From: CAYGHG01 sp964349515
GTDB taxonomy: Bacteria; Oederibacteriota; PGYV01; CAYGHG01
DNA length: 32,251 nt
Assembly: GCA_964349515.1 (NCBI GenBank)
Contig: CAYGHG010000018.1
Location: forward strand, 1-32,251
Direction of reading: 5' to 3'
Part shown: positions 24,310 to 32,251 of the stretch, one piece after another
Position numbering within the stretch: position 1 is the first letter of the stretch
How the letters are laid out: each line of letters begins with the position of its first letter
Translations under genes and position numbers: made by a program
The notes under the pieces: model-generated
What the model saw: only the letters and a program-made list of their open reading frames with translations
Databases searched by the model: none
Told to the model about the DNA's origin: nothing

Positions 24310-25497
24310 TTAAAACGCCGCCAGCATGACTGCAAACAACACCGCCGTTATGACAGCCCCTGAAGAACCTGCAAAATTCAAAGAACCGCCCTTCACCGAA
24401 CGGGCCAAAACCGCAGTCAAAGTAAACGCCCTGTTTATAAAAACAATGGCAAACGGTACAAGCGCGGCGAGGAGAAACGCTTTAATAAAAGAATCCGGTT
24501 TTATATGCAAGGCGCAGCCGGCAAGAAAATAAGCCTCTGCGGCAAAAAGCGGAAGCGTTGAGAGCATTATCAGAAAGCCCTCTTTTTCAGGATGCCTTGA
24601 AAATTTCATCACGGCCACATCCGGATTGTGTTTTTTCAGAAGGCAGTGCGACGCGGCTGCGGATACGATAAATGCCGCGGCAGCCGGCGCGGCAAAAATC
24701 ACAGAACCGCACGAAGCGGCAGCTGTGAGCCCGAGCATCATTGACACCCTCCTCTCGGAAGCAAAGTACCCGCCCGCACTCTCCGCCGACATTGATTCAA
24801 AGGAAAACAAAGCCAGAATAACAACGCCGAAGACAACCGCGGCGCGGGCATTGATTTCAGGCGAAGCAAACAGCACAAAAAGCGCCGCAAAACAAAAAAC
24901 ATTTTTTATATCAGTTACTATGTTTTCTTCAGGCGCTGAAACGCGCATAAAGGCCCTGTCTCCCAAGACAGCAAGCGCCATGAGAAACACCGAAGCCGTA
25001 TAAAACCCGGATGACGCACCGCCTGACGGGCAGGCCTGATGCAGCGAGAAAAAAACAACAGAAACAACCGCAAAAAACCCCCGCCTTTCACCGCCTTGAA
25101 CACCGCCAAAAGCAAATAGGGATATTAAAAGCCCCGCCATCAGTGCCGTCTGATAATTACCGCCCGAAGATATGAAAACCAGCGCGGGCAGCAGCAACGC
25201 GGAAACAAGCATGTTTTTGCCGGCCTTTGCGGAGAAATATGCAAACGACACGGCTATAAAAGCGGAAACGAGAAGCGCATCTTTTGCTCCGGCTCCGGCG
25301 CCGCTGCCGAGGTACAGAGCCGCCACGCATGCAGAAATAAAAAAGAGGAACGAAACCGCGGAAAACAGCGCCGTTATGAGGCTTTTTTTTGCGTTAAAAA
25401 CCCCGGCCGCGGCAATTATAAGCGCTCCGAAAACCGCGGCAAAGACCGGCCCGTAAAGCGCCAGCTTCTCGGCCAGAGGCAGGTATGCGGCGTTCAT
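24310..25497 (-). CDS. polytopic membrane protein of unknown function
   Basis: A 395-residue, very hydrophobic protein rich in Ala and Phe, with about ten to twelve membrane segments separated by short loops. I recognise no family signature. The general look faintly recalls antiporter-like subunits of complex I or Mrp, but the conserved membrane Lys/Glu pattern is not evident. The ATG overlaps the TGA of the beta-propeller gene (ATGA), and it is the last gene of the transketolase-secDF run. Together with the propeller protein and the 55-aa protein it may form a membrane complex; this is inference from coupling only. Confidence 0.65.
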   Translation of the reverse strand: MNAAYLPLAEKLALYGPVFAAVFGALIIAAAGVFNAKKSLITALFSAVSFLFFISACVAALYLGSGAGAGAKDALLVSAFIAVSFAYFSAKAGKNMLVSALLLPALVFISSGGNYQTALMAGLLISLFAFGGVQGGERRGFFAVVSVVFFSLHQACPSGGASSGFYTASVFLMALAVLGDRAFMRVSAPEENIVTDIKNVFCFAALFVLFASPEINARAAVVFGVVILALFSFESMSAESAGGYFASERRVSMMLGLTAAASCGSVIFAAPAAAAFIVSAAASHCLLKKHNPDVAVMKFSRHPEKEGFLIMLSTLPLFAAEAYFLAGCALHIKPDSFIKAFLLAALVPFAIVFINRAFTLTAVLARSVKGGSLNFAGSSGAVITAVLFAVMLAAF

Positions 25498-26705
25498 ATC
25501 AGGTCGTTGACCTTGATTACCGTTATTCTTTTCGAACCCTGCGAAGCGGCGAAAAGAAGCTGCCCGTTCTTTGACAGCGCGAGAGCCTTAGGCGTTGAAT
25601 TTTTTATGAATATTTCGGCTTTTTTATCCTTGCCGGCGGCGTCAATGAATATAACCCTGTCTTTAAGCGGCACTGAAAGATATATGTATTTTTTGCTCTT
25701 TGAAAGAGCGCCGTCAAATATTCCGCCGTCTGTAACTATGCTGCTTACCACCGTGTAGTTTTCCGTGTCAAAAAGTATCATGGAGCTTTTGTTGTTAAAG
25801 GAATATTCCCACTCGTGTATTACCGCGACTATCCTTTTATTGAGCTGGAGCAGTTTTACAGGCGACACGCCGGTTTCTATTTTTGTGAATAGATTTCTCT
25901 GCCTCTCGGCGTCTATTACCTGTATGGTGTTGGTGTACTTACACGCCACATAAAGCTTGCGGCCGTCTGGTGAGAGCAGCACGTCAGAGGGCCACCTGCC
26001 GGTTTCTATCGTGCCGGCAGCTTTCCCCGCCTCAAGGTCAATTACCGAAACGCTGCTGCCTCCGGAATTTGCGGTATATGCCTTGAGCCTGTCGCCGCTC
26101 ACGGCAACAGCGGAGGGCGACCTGCCCTGCACATTAATAACGGAACTCTCACCGGTGAGTGAGTTGTAAACGGTCAGCGTGTTATCGAGCCTTCCTGTTA
26201 TGTAAACCATGTCCCCGCTTATGACTATGTCAGAGGGTGCGTTGCCGCAGCGTATTTTCTTTATTTCTTTTTTCTCCCTGTAATTATATACCACAACGTG
26301 TGCCGCCCTCTCATTGCCTATATAGAGCTCATCCTTACTTGAAACTGCAAGGGCAGAGGGCACAAAACCCAGCCGTATCTCCTCTTTTATGACCGGCATA
26401 ATCACAGGGCCGTTACCGCACCCCGAGAGCAAAAATGCCAGCAATACAACCGCAGCTGCCGCGGAAGCGTGCTTCACAAAGCCGGCGTCATTTCCGCGCG
26501 GGAGGGAGTAATAGATAAAAGCCGCGCCGCAAAACAAAGCAGTGCATAAAGCGGCAGGGGCGGGCATATTCAGAAAAGCGAATACAGAAACAAGAATAGA
26601 TGCGGCAAGCGCGAAATAAAACTCATAAACGCGCAGCCCGGCGGCGCGGAAAAATATGACCGCACAGGCGCAGCCCGCACAGGCAAACAGCAGCGCGCTA
26701 TTCAT
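25494..26705 (-). CDS. membrane-anchored YVTN-type beta-propeller protein
   Basis: 403 residues from the start chosen at 26705, which gives an eight-base overlap with the stop of the 55-aa gene. Residues about 3-95 are three hydrophobic helices plus a fourth that ends in a lipobox-like LLSGC (C96). Residues about 110-403 are repeats of the YVTN/NHL propeller type, with blades such as PSDIVISGDMVYITGR, PSAVAVSGDRLKAYTANSGG and PSDVLLSPDGRKLYVAC, probably five to seven. Propellers of this class are usually extracytoplasmic binding or scaffold domains. An internal GTG at 26477 would begin a classic lipoprotein signal peptide (residue 77 onward) and give a shorter, fully lipoprotein form; its ribosome site is weak. 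Function unknown. Confidence 0.75.
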   Translation of the reverse strand: MNSALLFACAGCACAVIFFRAAGLRVYEFYFALAASILVSVFAFLNMPAPAALCTALFCGAAFIYYSLPRGNDAGFVKHASAAAAVVLLAFLLSGCGNGPVIMPVIKEEIRLGFVPSALAVSSKDELYIGNERAAHVVVYNYREKKEIKKIRCGNAPSDIVISGDMVYITGRLDNTLTVYNSLTGESSVINVQGRSPSAVAVSGDRLKAYTANSGGSSVSVIDLEAGKAAGTIETGRWPSDVLLSPDGRKLYVACKYTNTIQVIDAERQRNLFTKIETGVSPVKLLQLNKRIVAVIHEWEYSFNNKSSMILFDTENYTVVSSIVTDGGIFDGALSKSKKYIYLSVPLKDRVIFIDAAGKDKKAEIFIKNSTPKALALSKNGQLLFAASQGSKRITVIKVNDLI

Positions 26706-26865
26706 TTTTTTCACCGCGGTGCAGGGCATATACCGTCACGGAAATGGCAAGACAGATTATTACAAAAGGTTCGGCGGCCGGCGCAGCACCAAAACAGGCG
26801 CCTCCCGCCGCAAGCGAATAAAACACCGCCGCCGTGCAGGCAAGCGGCAGTATGAAGCGCTTCAC
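26698..26865 (-). CDS. 55-aa small membrane protein, GTG start
   Basis: A short frame beginning GTG at 26865, with GGGG about eight bases upstream, encodes MKRFILPLACTAAVF and on, with two hydrophobic stretches (about 4-20 and 32-48) and a charged tail HRGEKNE. It fills almost exactly the gap between secF (24 bases after its stop) and the propeller gene, and its TAG overlaps the next ATG as ATGAATAG. This tight packing is the main evidence that it is real. I do not recognise the protein. It may be a small subunit of a complex with the two membrane proteins that follow. Confidence 0.55.
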   Translation of the reverse strand: MKRFILPLACTAAVFYSLAAGGACFGAAPAAEPFVIICLAISVTVYALHRGEKNE

Positions 26866-26889
26866 TTCAGCATCCCCGTATGAGCGGCG

Positions 26890-27813
26890 CTATTTTACCG
26901 CCGCCTTGTTCTTTTTTTCAAAATGGTCCCACTCAACTATCAGCGGGCTTGCCACAAAAACCGAAGAATACGATCCTATTATTATACCGAGCATCAGCGT
27001 CAGCGCAAAACCATTTAATACATTTCCGCCCAGGAAATAGAGCGAAGCTACGACAAGCATAGTTGTCAGGGAGGTCATAATGGTCCTGCTCAATGTTTCG
27101 TTTATTGAATCGTTTACTATTTTGTCAAAAGGCATTTTAAGAATCTTTCTCATATTTTCCCTTATCCTGTCAAACACCACAACGGTATCAGTCAGGGAAT
27201 ACCCGGCTATTGTGAGCAGCCCTGTAATAACCAGCAGGTCTATCTCCCTTCCCATCAGCACCATTATACCCAATACCACAAAGGCGTCGTGAAAAGTGGT
27301 CAGCGTGGCTGCCACGGCAAACTTGAACTGAAACCTGATCCAGATGTAAACGAGTATGCCTATGACCGCCCAGAAAACCGCGAGCATGGCTTTTTCCTTT
27401 AACTGCTGGCTGACCATCGGGCCTATTTCGCTGGTTCCGAGGACTTCCACCGGCGCGCCCGTATGTTTTTCAAGGGCAGCCTCCACCGCGGAAGAAGCCT
27501 TCCCCGTTTCCGCATCCAGAACCCCTATCCTTATCAGGAATTCCGATGAGGTATCAGAGCCTATCTGCTGTATCGTTACCTTTTTAAAACCCGCATCAGA
27601 CATTGCCTGCCTTATTTCTGAAACTTTCAAGTCACGCTCCACCTTGACCTGAACGGACGAACCGCCCGTGAAATCAAGCCCGAGGTCGGCGCGGCCCGTG
27701 CCCATAAGCACGACGGCGTATATGCCCGCAATAAGGAGCGCTCCTGTGAAAAAATAAGCTATCTTTCTTTTTCCTACGAAATCAATTCCGGGATTTTTAA
27801 TTATTTCCAACAT
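26890..27813 (-). CDS. secF: protein translocase subunit SecF
   Basis: A 307-residue SecF. The first membrane helix (about 17-37) is followed by the family motif LGLDFTGG (44-51), then a periplasmic domain to about 135, then five more helices including VVFDRIRENMRK and the conserved TTMLVVASLYFLGG stretch. SecDF uses the proton motive force to pull exported proteins out of SecYEG on the periplasmic side. ATG 27813 follows GGGAGG, 15 bases after secD. Length is normal. No yajC is seen beside secD. Confidence 0.96.
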   Translation of the reverse strand: MLEIIKNPGIDFVGKRKIAYFFTGALLIAGIYAVVLMGTGRADLGLDFTGGSSVQVKVERDLKVSEIRQAMSDAGFKKVTIQQIGSDTSSEFLIRIGVLDAETGKASSAVEAALEKHTGAPVEVLGTSEIGPMVSQQLKEKAMLAVFWAVIGILVYIWIRFQFKFAVAATLTTFHDAFVVLGIMVLMGREIDLLVITGLLTIAGYSLTDTVVVFDRIRENMRKILKMPFDKIVNDSINETLSRTIMTSLTTMLVVASLYFLGGNVLNGFALTLMLGIIIGSYSSVFVASPLIVEWDHFEKKNKAAVK

Positions 27814-27828
27814 TTTTATTTTCCTCCC

Positions 27829-29169
27829 TTATATGCTAAGAGTCTTGTATTGTTTTCTTACGTCAAAAATTGCCTTTGTCACAAGCACGGCGGTGTAGAG
27901 GCTTATCGTGATACCCCAGAAAAGCGTGACCGCAAAGCCCCTGATAGGTCCGGTGCCGAACTGGAACAGTATTGCCGCCGTGATAAGAGAGGTCACATGA
28001 GAGTCAATAACCGTGGTCATTGCGCGATTGTAGCCCGCGTCTATCGCCGCCCTGACCGTCTTGCCGGTCCTGAGCTCCTCCCTTATCCTTTCAAAGATAA
28101 TAACATTTGAATCAACAGCCATGCCGAGCGTCAGCGTAAGCCCGGCTATACCCGGCAGTGTAAGCGTTGCGTTAAGCGCGGCCAGCACGCCCAGTACAAA
28201 AAATATGTTAAGGATAAGGGCCAAATTTGCTATTATCCCAGACAGCCCGTAATATACGGACATGAAAATTATTACCAGAATTGACCCGACAATAATCGCC
28301 ATCTTTCCTTTATTGATGGCGTCAACCCCGAGCGATGCTCCGACTACGTATTTATTTTCTATCTTAACCGGCGCGGGAAGCGCGCCCGCCCTCAAAACAA
28401 GCGCCAGATCCTTTGCCTCATCAAGCGTGAAGTTGCCTTCTATAATCCCCTCCCCGCCGCTTATTCTTGATTTGATCACAGGCGCGGAGTAAACCCTGTC
28501 ATCGAGCACTATCGCCATTCTCTTGTTTACATTGTCTCCGGTTACTTCCGCAAACTTCCTGCCGCCCTGAGGCGACAGCTTGAACCACACTATGGGCTGT
28601 CCATACTGGCCCATCTGCACCTTGGCGTCAACAAGTTCGGCGCCTGTTAACATCTCTTTTTTATCAAGCACATACCTGTCGCCGTCTTTGCTGTCTAAAA
28701 CCATGACTTCCGCAGGCACTTTTGACGCGGTCGTATTTCCGTCAGCATCTGTCATGTCGGTTATTTTCAGCCTTTCATTTACCATTTTAAATTCAAGAAG
28801 CGCGGTCTTACCTATTATGGCAAGCGCCCTCTCCGGGTCCTTTACGCCCGGAAGCTGGATTACTATGTACTTATCCCCTTCGCGCTGTATTACAGGCTCC
28901 GCTACACCGAGCGCGTCCACCCTGTTTCTCAGGATTTCAAGAGCGCGCGCAACAGCCTCTTCCAGCTTTACGTCAGCGGGCATTTTTTTCTCGTCAATTC
29001 CGAGTTTTAGGTACATTCCCCCCTGGAGGTCAAGCCCCAGTTTCAGCGCCCCTTTTTTCAAAACGTTTCCGTCCGGCCCCTTTACGTCAAAAGGGGGATA
29101 AAGTTTGAACGCCGCCCCTATGATGAGAAGCGCCGTAATAACGCCTATAATCACCTGATTTCTACGCAT
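27829..29169 (-). CDS. secD: protein translocase subunit SecD
   Basis: A 446-residue SecD, at the short end for the family because the periplasmic P1 region lacks the long insert of E. coli SecD. Residues 7-23 form the first helix, then LGLDLQGGMYLKLGI (44-58). The phrase RNRVDALGVAEPVIQREG marks the P1 base, and the C-terminal five-helix block starts near residue 275, with VDSNVIIFERIREE close to helix five. It works with SecF in the membrane. ATG 29169 follows GGAGG and lies 16 bases after the transketolase C-half stop, so it is probably read from the same long transcript. Confidence 0.96.
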   Translation of the reverse strand: MRRNQVIIGVITALLIIGAAFKLYPPFDVKGPDGNVLKKGALKLGLDLQGGMYLKLGIDEKKMPADVKLEEAVARALEILRNRVDALGVAEPVIQREGDKYIVIQLPGVKDPERALAIIGKTALLEFKMVNERLKITDMTDADGNTTASKVPAEVMVLDSKDGDRYVLDKKEMLTGAELVDAKVQMGQYGQPIVWFKLSPQGGRKFAEVTGDNVNKRMAIVLDDRVYSAPVIKSRISGGEGIIEGNFTLDEAKDLALVLRAGALPAPVKIENKYVVGASLGVDAINKGKMAIIVGSILVIIFMSVYYGLSGIIANLALILNIFFVLGVLAALNATLTLPGIAGLTLTLGMAVDSNVIIFERIREELRTGKTVRAAIDAGYNRAMTTVIDSHVTSLITAAILFQFGTGPIRGFAVTLFWGITISLYTAVLVTKAIFDVRKQYKTLSI

Positions 29170-29185
29170 AGATAAATCCCTCCTG

Positions 29186-30142
29186 TTATTTTTTTATTTT
29201 TGACAGAAATTCCTTTGCGCCTTTATATATTGAATTCTCCGATATCCCGTATTTTTCAAACAAGTCTTCAGGCTCCCCCGACTCTGCAAATATATCCGCT
29301 ATGCCGAGCCTTTTTAACGGCGCAGGCGCCGAGTCTGTCAGCACCTCGCTCACCGCCGAGCCTAAGCCGCCTATAACGGTGTGCTCCTCTATGGTCATCG
29401 CACACCCTGTTTTTGAAACGCTTTTAATTATCAGCTCCGCGTCTATGGGTTTTACGCAGGGCATGTGTATTATCTCCGCGGATATGCCCTCTTTTGCGAG
29501 CATTTCGTGCGCGCTCAAGGCCTGAAACAGCATAACGCCTGTTGATATGACAGTGACGTCTTTCCCCTCTTTCATTACGTATCCCCTGCCGAATTCAAAC
29601 TTATAATCATTTCCGAAAACAACGGGCGTGTTCATCCTCGCCAGCCTGACATACACGGGCGATTCAAAATACTCCGCGAGATACTCTATGAGTTTTTCGG
29701 TTTCCACCGAGTCAGCCGGCGCCACCACTTTCATATTTGGAAGCGCGCGCATTATAGCGATGTCCTCACACGCCTGGTGCGTGGGGCCGTCAGGGCCCAC
29801 GGATATACCGGCGTGAGTCACCACTATTTTAACAGGCAGGTTGGGGTAGCATATTGAGTTTCTTATCTGTTCCCACGGCCGGCCCGAACCAAACATCGCA
29901 AAAGTTGAGGCAAAAGGATTCATTCCCGCGGCGGCAAGCCCCGCGGCCGTGCCCATCAGGTCCTGCTCTGCCACTCCCATATCAAAGAAACGTTCGGGAA
30001 AAACCTTTCCAAACCTCCCGGTCTGAGTGGATTTTGCGAGGTCGCCGTCAAGCACGACTATGTCAGTGTATTTTTTTCCCAGCCTGGCGAGAGTGTCGCC
30101 GTATGTATTCCTCATTGCTGTTTTTACTATTTTGTCTGCCAT
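29186..30142 (-). CDS. transketolase, C-terminal (pyrimidine-binding) subunit
   Basis: A 318-residue C-terminal half of a split transketolase. The catalytic glutamate lies in MGVAEQDLMG (E59). THAGISVGPDGPTHQACEDIA is the conserved substrate and cofactor loop, and the last third is the C-terminal transketolase domain. It must pair with an N-half that binds the diphosphate of thiamine diphosphate, here supplied by the upstream fusion protein. The ATG at 30142 is preferred over an in-frame GTG nine bases earlier, since GGGGTG is then correctly spaced. It overlaps the end of the fusion gene by 16 bases, so the two chains are translationally coupled. It transfers two-carbon units among sugar phosphates in the non-oxidative pentose phosphate pathway. 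Confidence 0.92.
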   Translation of the reverse strand: MADKIVKTAMRNTYGDTLARLGKKYTDIVVLDGDLAKSTQTGRFGKVFPERFFDMGVAEQDLMGTAAGLAAAGMNPFASTFAMFGSGRPWEQIRNSICYPNLPVKIVVTHAGISVGPDGPTHQACEDIAIMRALPNMKVVAPADSVETEKLIEYLAEYFESPVYVRLARMNTPVVFGNDYKFEFGRGYVMKEGKDVTVISTGVMLFQALSAHEMLAKEGISAEIIHMPCVKPIDAELIIKSVSKTGCAMTIEEHTVIGGLGSAVSEVLTDSAPAPLKRLGIADIFAESGEPEDLFEKYGISENSIYKGAKEFLSKIKK

Positions 30143-31929
30143 TCGGCGCACCCCAGTTCCTTAAGAGCCTTTTCGCACTCGTCCTGTGTGGGCGCGACTC
30201 CGTGGTATTCCACTTTTCTTTCCATGAATGACACTCCCTTGCCTTTGACGGTCCTTGCAATTATTATCGTAGGAAGCCCTTTGACTGATTCAGCATCTTC
30301 AAAAGCTTCAACAATTGATTCGGGGTTGTGCCCGTCTATTTCTATCACGTTCCAGTTAAATGATTTCCATTTCTCAACCAGCGGCTCCAATCCCGCTTTT
30401 ACTTCGCCTATTGACCCGTCTATCTGCAGCCCGTTGTAGTCAAGTATCGCGCAGACATTATCAAGCCTGCGCGTGTATGAAGTCATTGCAGCCTCCCAAA
30501 CCTGGCCCTCTTCTGTTTCGCCGTCGCCAAGCAGCACATAAATTCTTGACTTCAGGCCTTTCAGTTTGGCGGCGAGCGCCATGCCGTTTGCAACCGAGAG
30601 CCCCTGCCCGAGCGAGCCTGTAGTCATATCAACTCCGGGTGTTTTTCTCATATCAGGGTGGCCCGATAATTTGCTTCCCATCTGCCTCAATGTAACAAGC
30701 CACTCTTCGGGGAAAAATCCGCGATCCGCAAGGGCCGCGTAAAGTACAGGCGCGGCGTGCCCTTTGGAAAGTACAAACCTGTCGCGTTCTTCCCACTGCG
30801 GGTTTTTCGGGTCTATGTTCATCACCTTGAAATAAAGCGCAGCCACGATGTCTGCCGCGGAGAGCGAACCGCCCAGATGCCCTGACTTCGCGCAGCCGAG
30901 CATTTTTATTATATTTTTCCGCATTTTGTTTGCTTTCTGTTCCAGCATTTTCAGCGTGTCCGTATATTCTTTGTAGGCTTTTGCGTCACCGTCTTTTTTC
31001 TTGAGCTCCATAAAAGCTTCCAGCTCTTCTTTAAGTGGCATGGCCTCCTGTGCGCCGATTTTTTTCGTGGCAAGCGCACCGGCCGCATTGCCGTAATCAA
31101 TCCCGTCTATGACAAATTTCCCGTCCGCGATAGAAACCGCCACCGCTGCCACAAACGCGTCGCCGCCCCCCACGGTGTCCACAACTTCCGTGCCATAGCG
31201 GTGAAAAACAGTCGCACCGTGCCTGTTTACGAGAAGCGTGCCTTCACGCCCCATTGTTATTATGACATGGTTTACCCCGAGTTTTCGCAGTTCATTTCCA
31301 GCGAGCGTGCCTGTTTCCATATGGGAGATTACCCTGTTGGTGAGATAGCCCCCCTCACGTTCGTTCATTATTATTATGTCAAGGCCTTCCATTATGCTCA
31401 GTATTTCCTCGCGGTTTTTCGTGCCTGCCGCACCGACGCTCAATATTGTCTTTACCCTGTGCTCGCGCGCGATTTCAATCGCCCGCTTTGCGGTGGCCGC
31501 GGGGATCTCTGTTGAAACCAGCACGACCTTTGCGCCTGTGATTGCCTCTTTTGCCGCGTCAATATCGGAAGGAGAAAGGCCGTCGTTTGCGCCTGTAAAA
31601 AGCGTTACTTTGTTCCCGCGCTTTCCGGTAGTATTGACCAGCGCGGCGCCTGTCTCCAGATTTTCATCCGTAATCAGCCCCGATAAATCTATATTGTGGT
31701 GGTTTAAATTTTTCATCAGGGCTTCTTTATTAATATCCCTGCCTTTTTTTGCTATGAGCTTTACTTTTTTACCCAGCCTCGCTATGGCGACAGCCTGATT
31801 GGCGCCTTTTCCGCCCGGCAGCATGTAAAGGCTTCCCCCGCCGACTGTTTCTCCGCGCTCAGGCATACGGTCTGTCTTTACCATAATATCAAGATTTATG
31901 CTTCCAATGACTGTAATATGTTCCTGCAT
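30127..31929 (-). CDS. ribokinase fused to transketolase N-terminal subunit
   Basis: One uninterrupted 600-residue frame with two domains. Residues 1 to about 307 are a PfkB/ribokinase: GSINLDIMVKTDRMPERGET, PGGKGANQA (38-46) for the sugar and the ATP-site DTVGGGDAF (251-259) with catalytic base D257 (GAGD-type motif, here GGGD). A charged linker (about 308-327) leads to a complete transketolase N-half (328-600): H351 in SGHLGGSLS, H391 in SKGHAAPV, and the thiamine-diphosphate motif from GDG (468-470) to N499 in LDYNGLQIDG. Ribokinase makes ribose-5-phosphate, a transketolase substrate. The start is set by GGAGGAAGC before the ATG, behind a perfect promoter. An internal ATG at 30948 would start a stand-alone N-half but has no good ribosome site. 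Confidence 0.9.
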   Translation of the reverse strand: MQEHITVIGSINLDIMVKTDRMPERGETVGGGSLYMLPGGKGANQAVAIARLGKKVKLIAKKGRDINKEALMKNLNHHNIDLSGLITDENLETGAALVNTTGKRGNKVTLFTGANDGLSPSDIDAAKEAITGAKVVLVSTEIPAATAKRAIEIAREHRVKTILSVGAAGTKNREEILSIMEGLDIIIMNEREGGYLTNRVISHMETGTLAGNELRKLGVNHVIITMGREGTLLVNRHGATVFHRYGTEVVDTVGGGDAFVAAVAVSIADGKFVIDGIDYGNAAGALATKKIGAQEAMPLKEELEAFMELKKKDGDAKAYKEYTDTLKMLEQKANKMRKNIIKMLGCAKSGHLGGSLSAADIVAALYFKVMNIDPKNPQWEERDRFVLSKGHAAPVLYAALADRGFFPEEWLVTLRQMGSKLSGHPDMRKTPGVDMTTGSLGQGLSVANGMALAAKLKGLKSRIYVLLGDGETEEGQVWEAAMTSYTRRLDNVCAILDYNGLQIDGSIGEVKAGLEPLVEKWKSFNWNVIEIDGHNPESIVEAFEDAESVKGLPTIIIARTVKGKGVSFMERKVEYHGVAPTQDECEKALKELGCAEWQTK

Positions 31930-32013
31930 GCTTCCTCCGGCTAAAATTATGAAAATAATGCGTTTTTTATGGGTGAAAAAGACGTAAAGCTACCGTTAAA
32001 AAATGCGGTTTGA

Positions 32014-32042
32014 ATTATAATATATCAGCCTGCTTATGTCAA
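32014..32042 (-). promoter_or_regulatory. perfect-consensus sigma-70 promoter for the fusion-secDF run
   Basis: On the minus strand TTGACA (32037-32042) and TATAAT (32014-32019) are separated by exactly 17 bases, a full match to the housekeeping consensus. Transcription should begin near 32007, with a leader of about 78 bases before the fusion gene. No operator-like palindrome overlaps it, which suggests strong, largely constitutive expression. Confidence 0.8.
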
Positions 32043-32091
32043 CGGCGGAGTGAGTTTTTGATACTGTACACATTAGTGTGTAATATAATTT

Positions 32092-32196
32092 CCTCTCCGC
32101 CTTTAAAGGGGGAGAGGTTAGGTGAGGGGGGTAGTTTTATGCTTTAAAGACGCCCTCATCCCGCCCTTCTACCCCGCGAGCTGGGTAGAAGGAGAA
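32092..32196. repeat. dispersed-type palindromic repeat, three hairpins
   Basis: Three inverted repeats in a row: CCTCTCC-x-CCTTT / AAAGG-x-GGAGAGG (32092-32117), TGAGGG (about 32122) with CCCTCA (about 32153), and a perfect ten-base stem CCTTCTACCC / GGGTAGAAGG (32165-32174 and 32183-32192). This three-part layout is familiar from intergenic repeats in many genomes. The remaining bases to 32251 show no gene that can be supported. Confidence 0.6.
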
Positions 32197-32251
32197 TTAC
32201 CGGGTATAACAAATTTATTTTATAATTACACATGATTCCTGACAGTATCGT

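Noticed and set aside
24310..26865. Complex I or Mrp antiporter-like module
   Set aside because: Hydrophobicity and gene order gave the idea, but no conserved membrane Lys/Glu motifs or quinone-site residues are visible.
32232..32251. Start of a plus-strand gene at the window edge (ATG at 32232)
   Set aside because: Only about seven codons are visible and there is no ribosome site in front.

Overview
The window reads as a chromosomal segment of a Gram-negative-type bacterium. It carries lipoproteins, signal-peptide proteins, a periplasmic-type Deg/HtrA protease and SecDF. The very long Thr/Pro repeat linker, the DUF11 surface protein and the FlgD-like C-terminal modules recall uncultivated candidate phyla such as Goldbacteria, Firestonebacteria or Elusimicrobia relatives. 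That placement is an impression from gene style and has not been tested. Coding density is high and almost every gene is on the minus strand. I saw no rRNA, tRNA, CRISPR array, transposase, phage or plasmid gene.

Layout, left to right. 60-2316: rsmB-like rRNA methyltransferase and a TerC-family membrane protein, read terC then rsmB. 2340-2941: a plus-strand four-helix-bundle (23S rRNA IVS-type) gene flanked by inverted purine/pyrimidine repeats. 2940-4482: htpX and a PilZ-domain gene, separated by a gene-less relative of the same repeat element and a pair of hairpin direct repeats. 4578-10029: two large secreted proteins, a DUF11/lectin protein and a CBM3-like/Thr-Pro/FlgD-like protein. 10320-16334: a five-gene run, gldA-like ATPase, gldF-like permease, gldG-like auxiliary protein, DUF4340 protein and HtrA protease. 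16377-16799: a repeat-filled spacer. 16794-22044: chaperones, with dnaK-groES-groEL contiguous and dnaJ behind its own probable promoter. 22309-24248: a plus-strand pair, a lipoprotein and an alpha/beta hydrolase. 24310-31929: a seven-gene minus-strand run headed by a ribokinase-transketolase N-half fusion, then the transketolase C-half, secD, secF, a 55-aa membrane protein, a membrane-anchored beta-propeller and a polytopic membrane protein, all behind a perfect-consensus promoter at 32014-32042.

The genes suggest investment in envelope biogenesis and protein quality control: SecDF export, HtrA, HtpX, DnaK/DnaJ/GroESL, a Gld-type ABC system and large secreted adhesin-like proteins. The two observations I find most novel are (1) the single-chain fusion of ribokinase to the thiamine-diphosphate half of transketolase, and (2) a family of inverted-repeat elements with core AGACAAAAGACAGAAGACA. 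One copy carries a four-helix-bundle gene, while the others look like gene-less MITE-type derivatives sitting in leaders and just behind stop codons of neighbouring genes.
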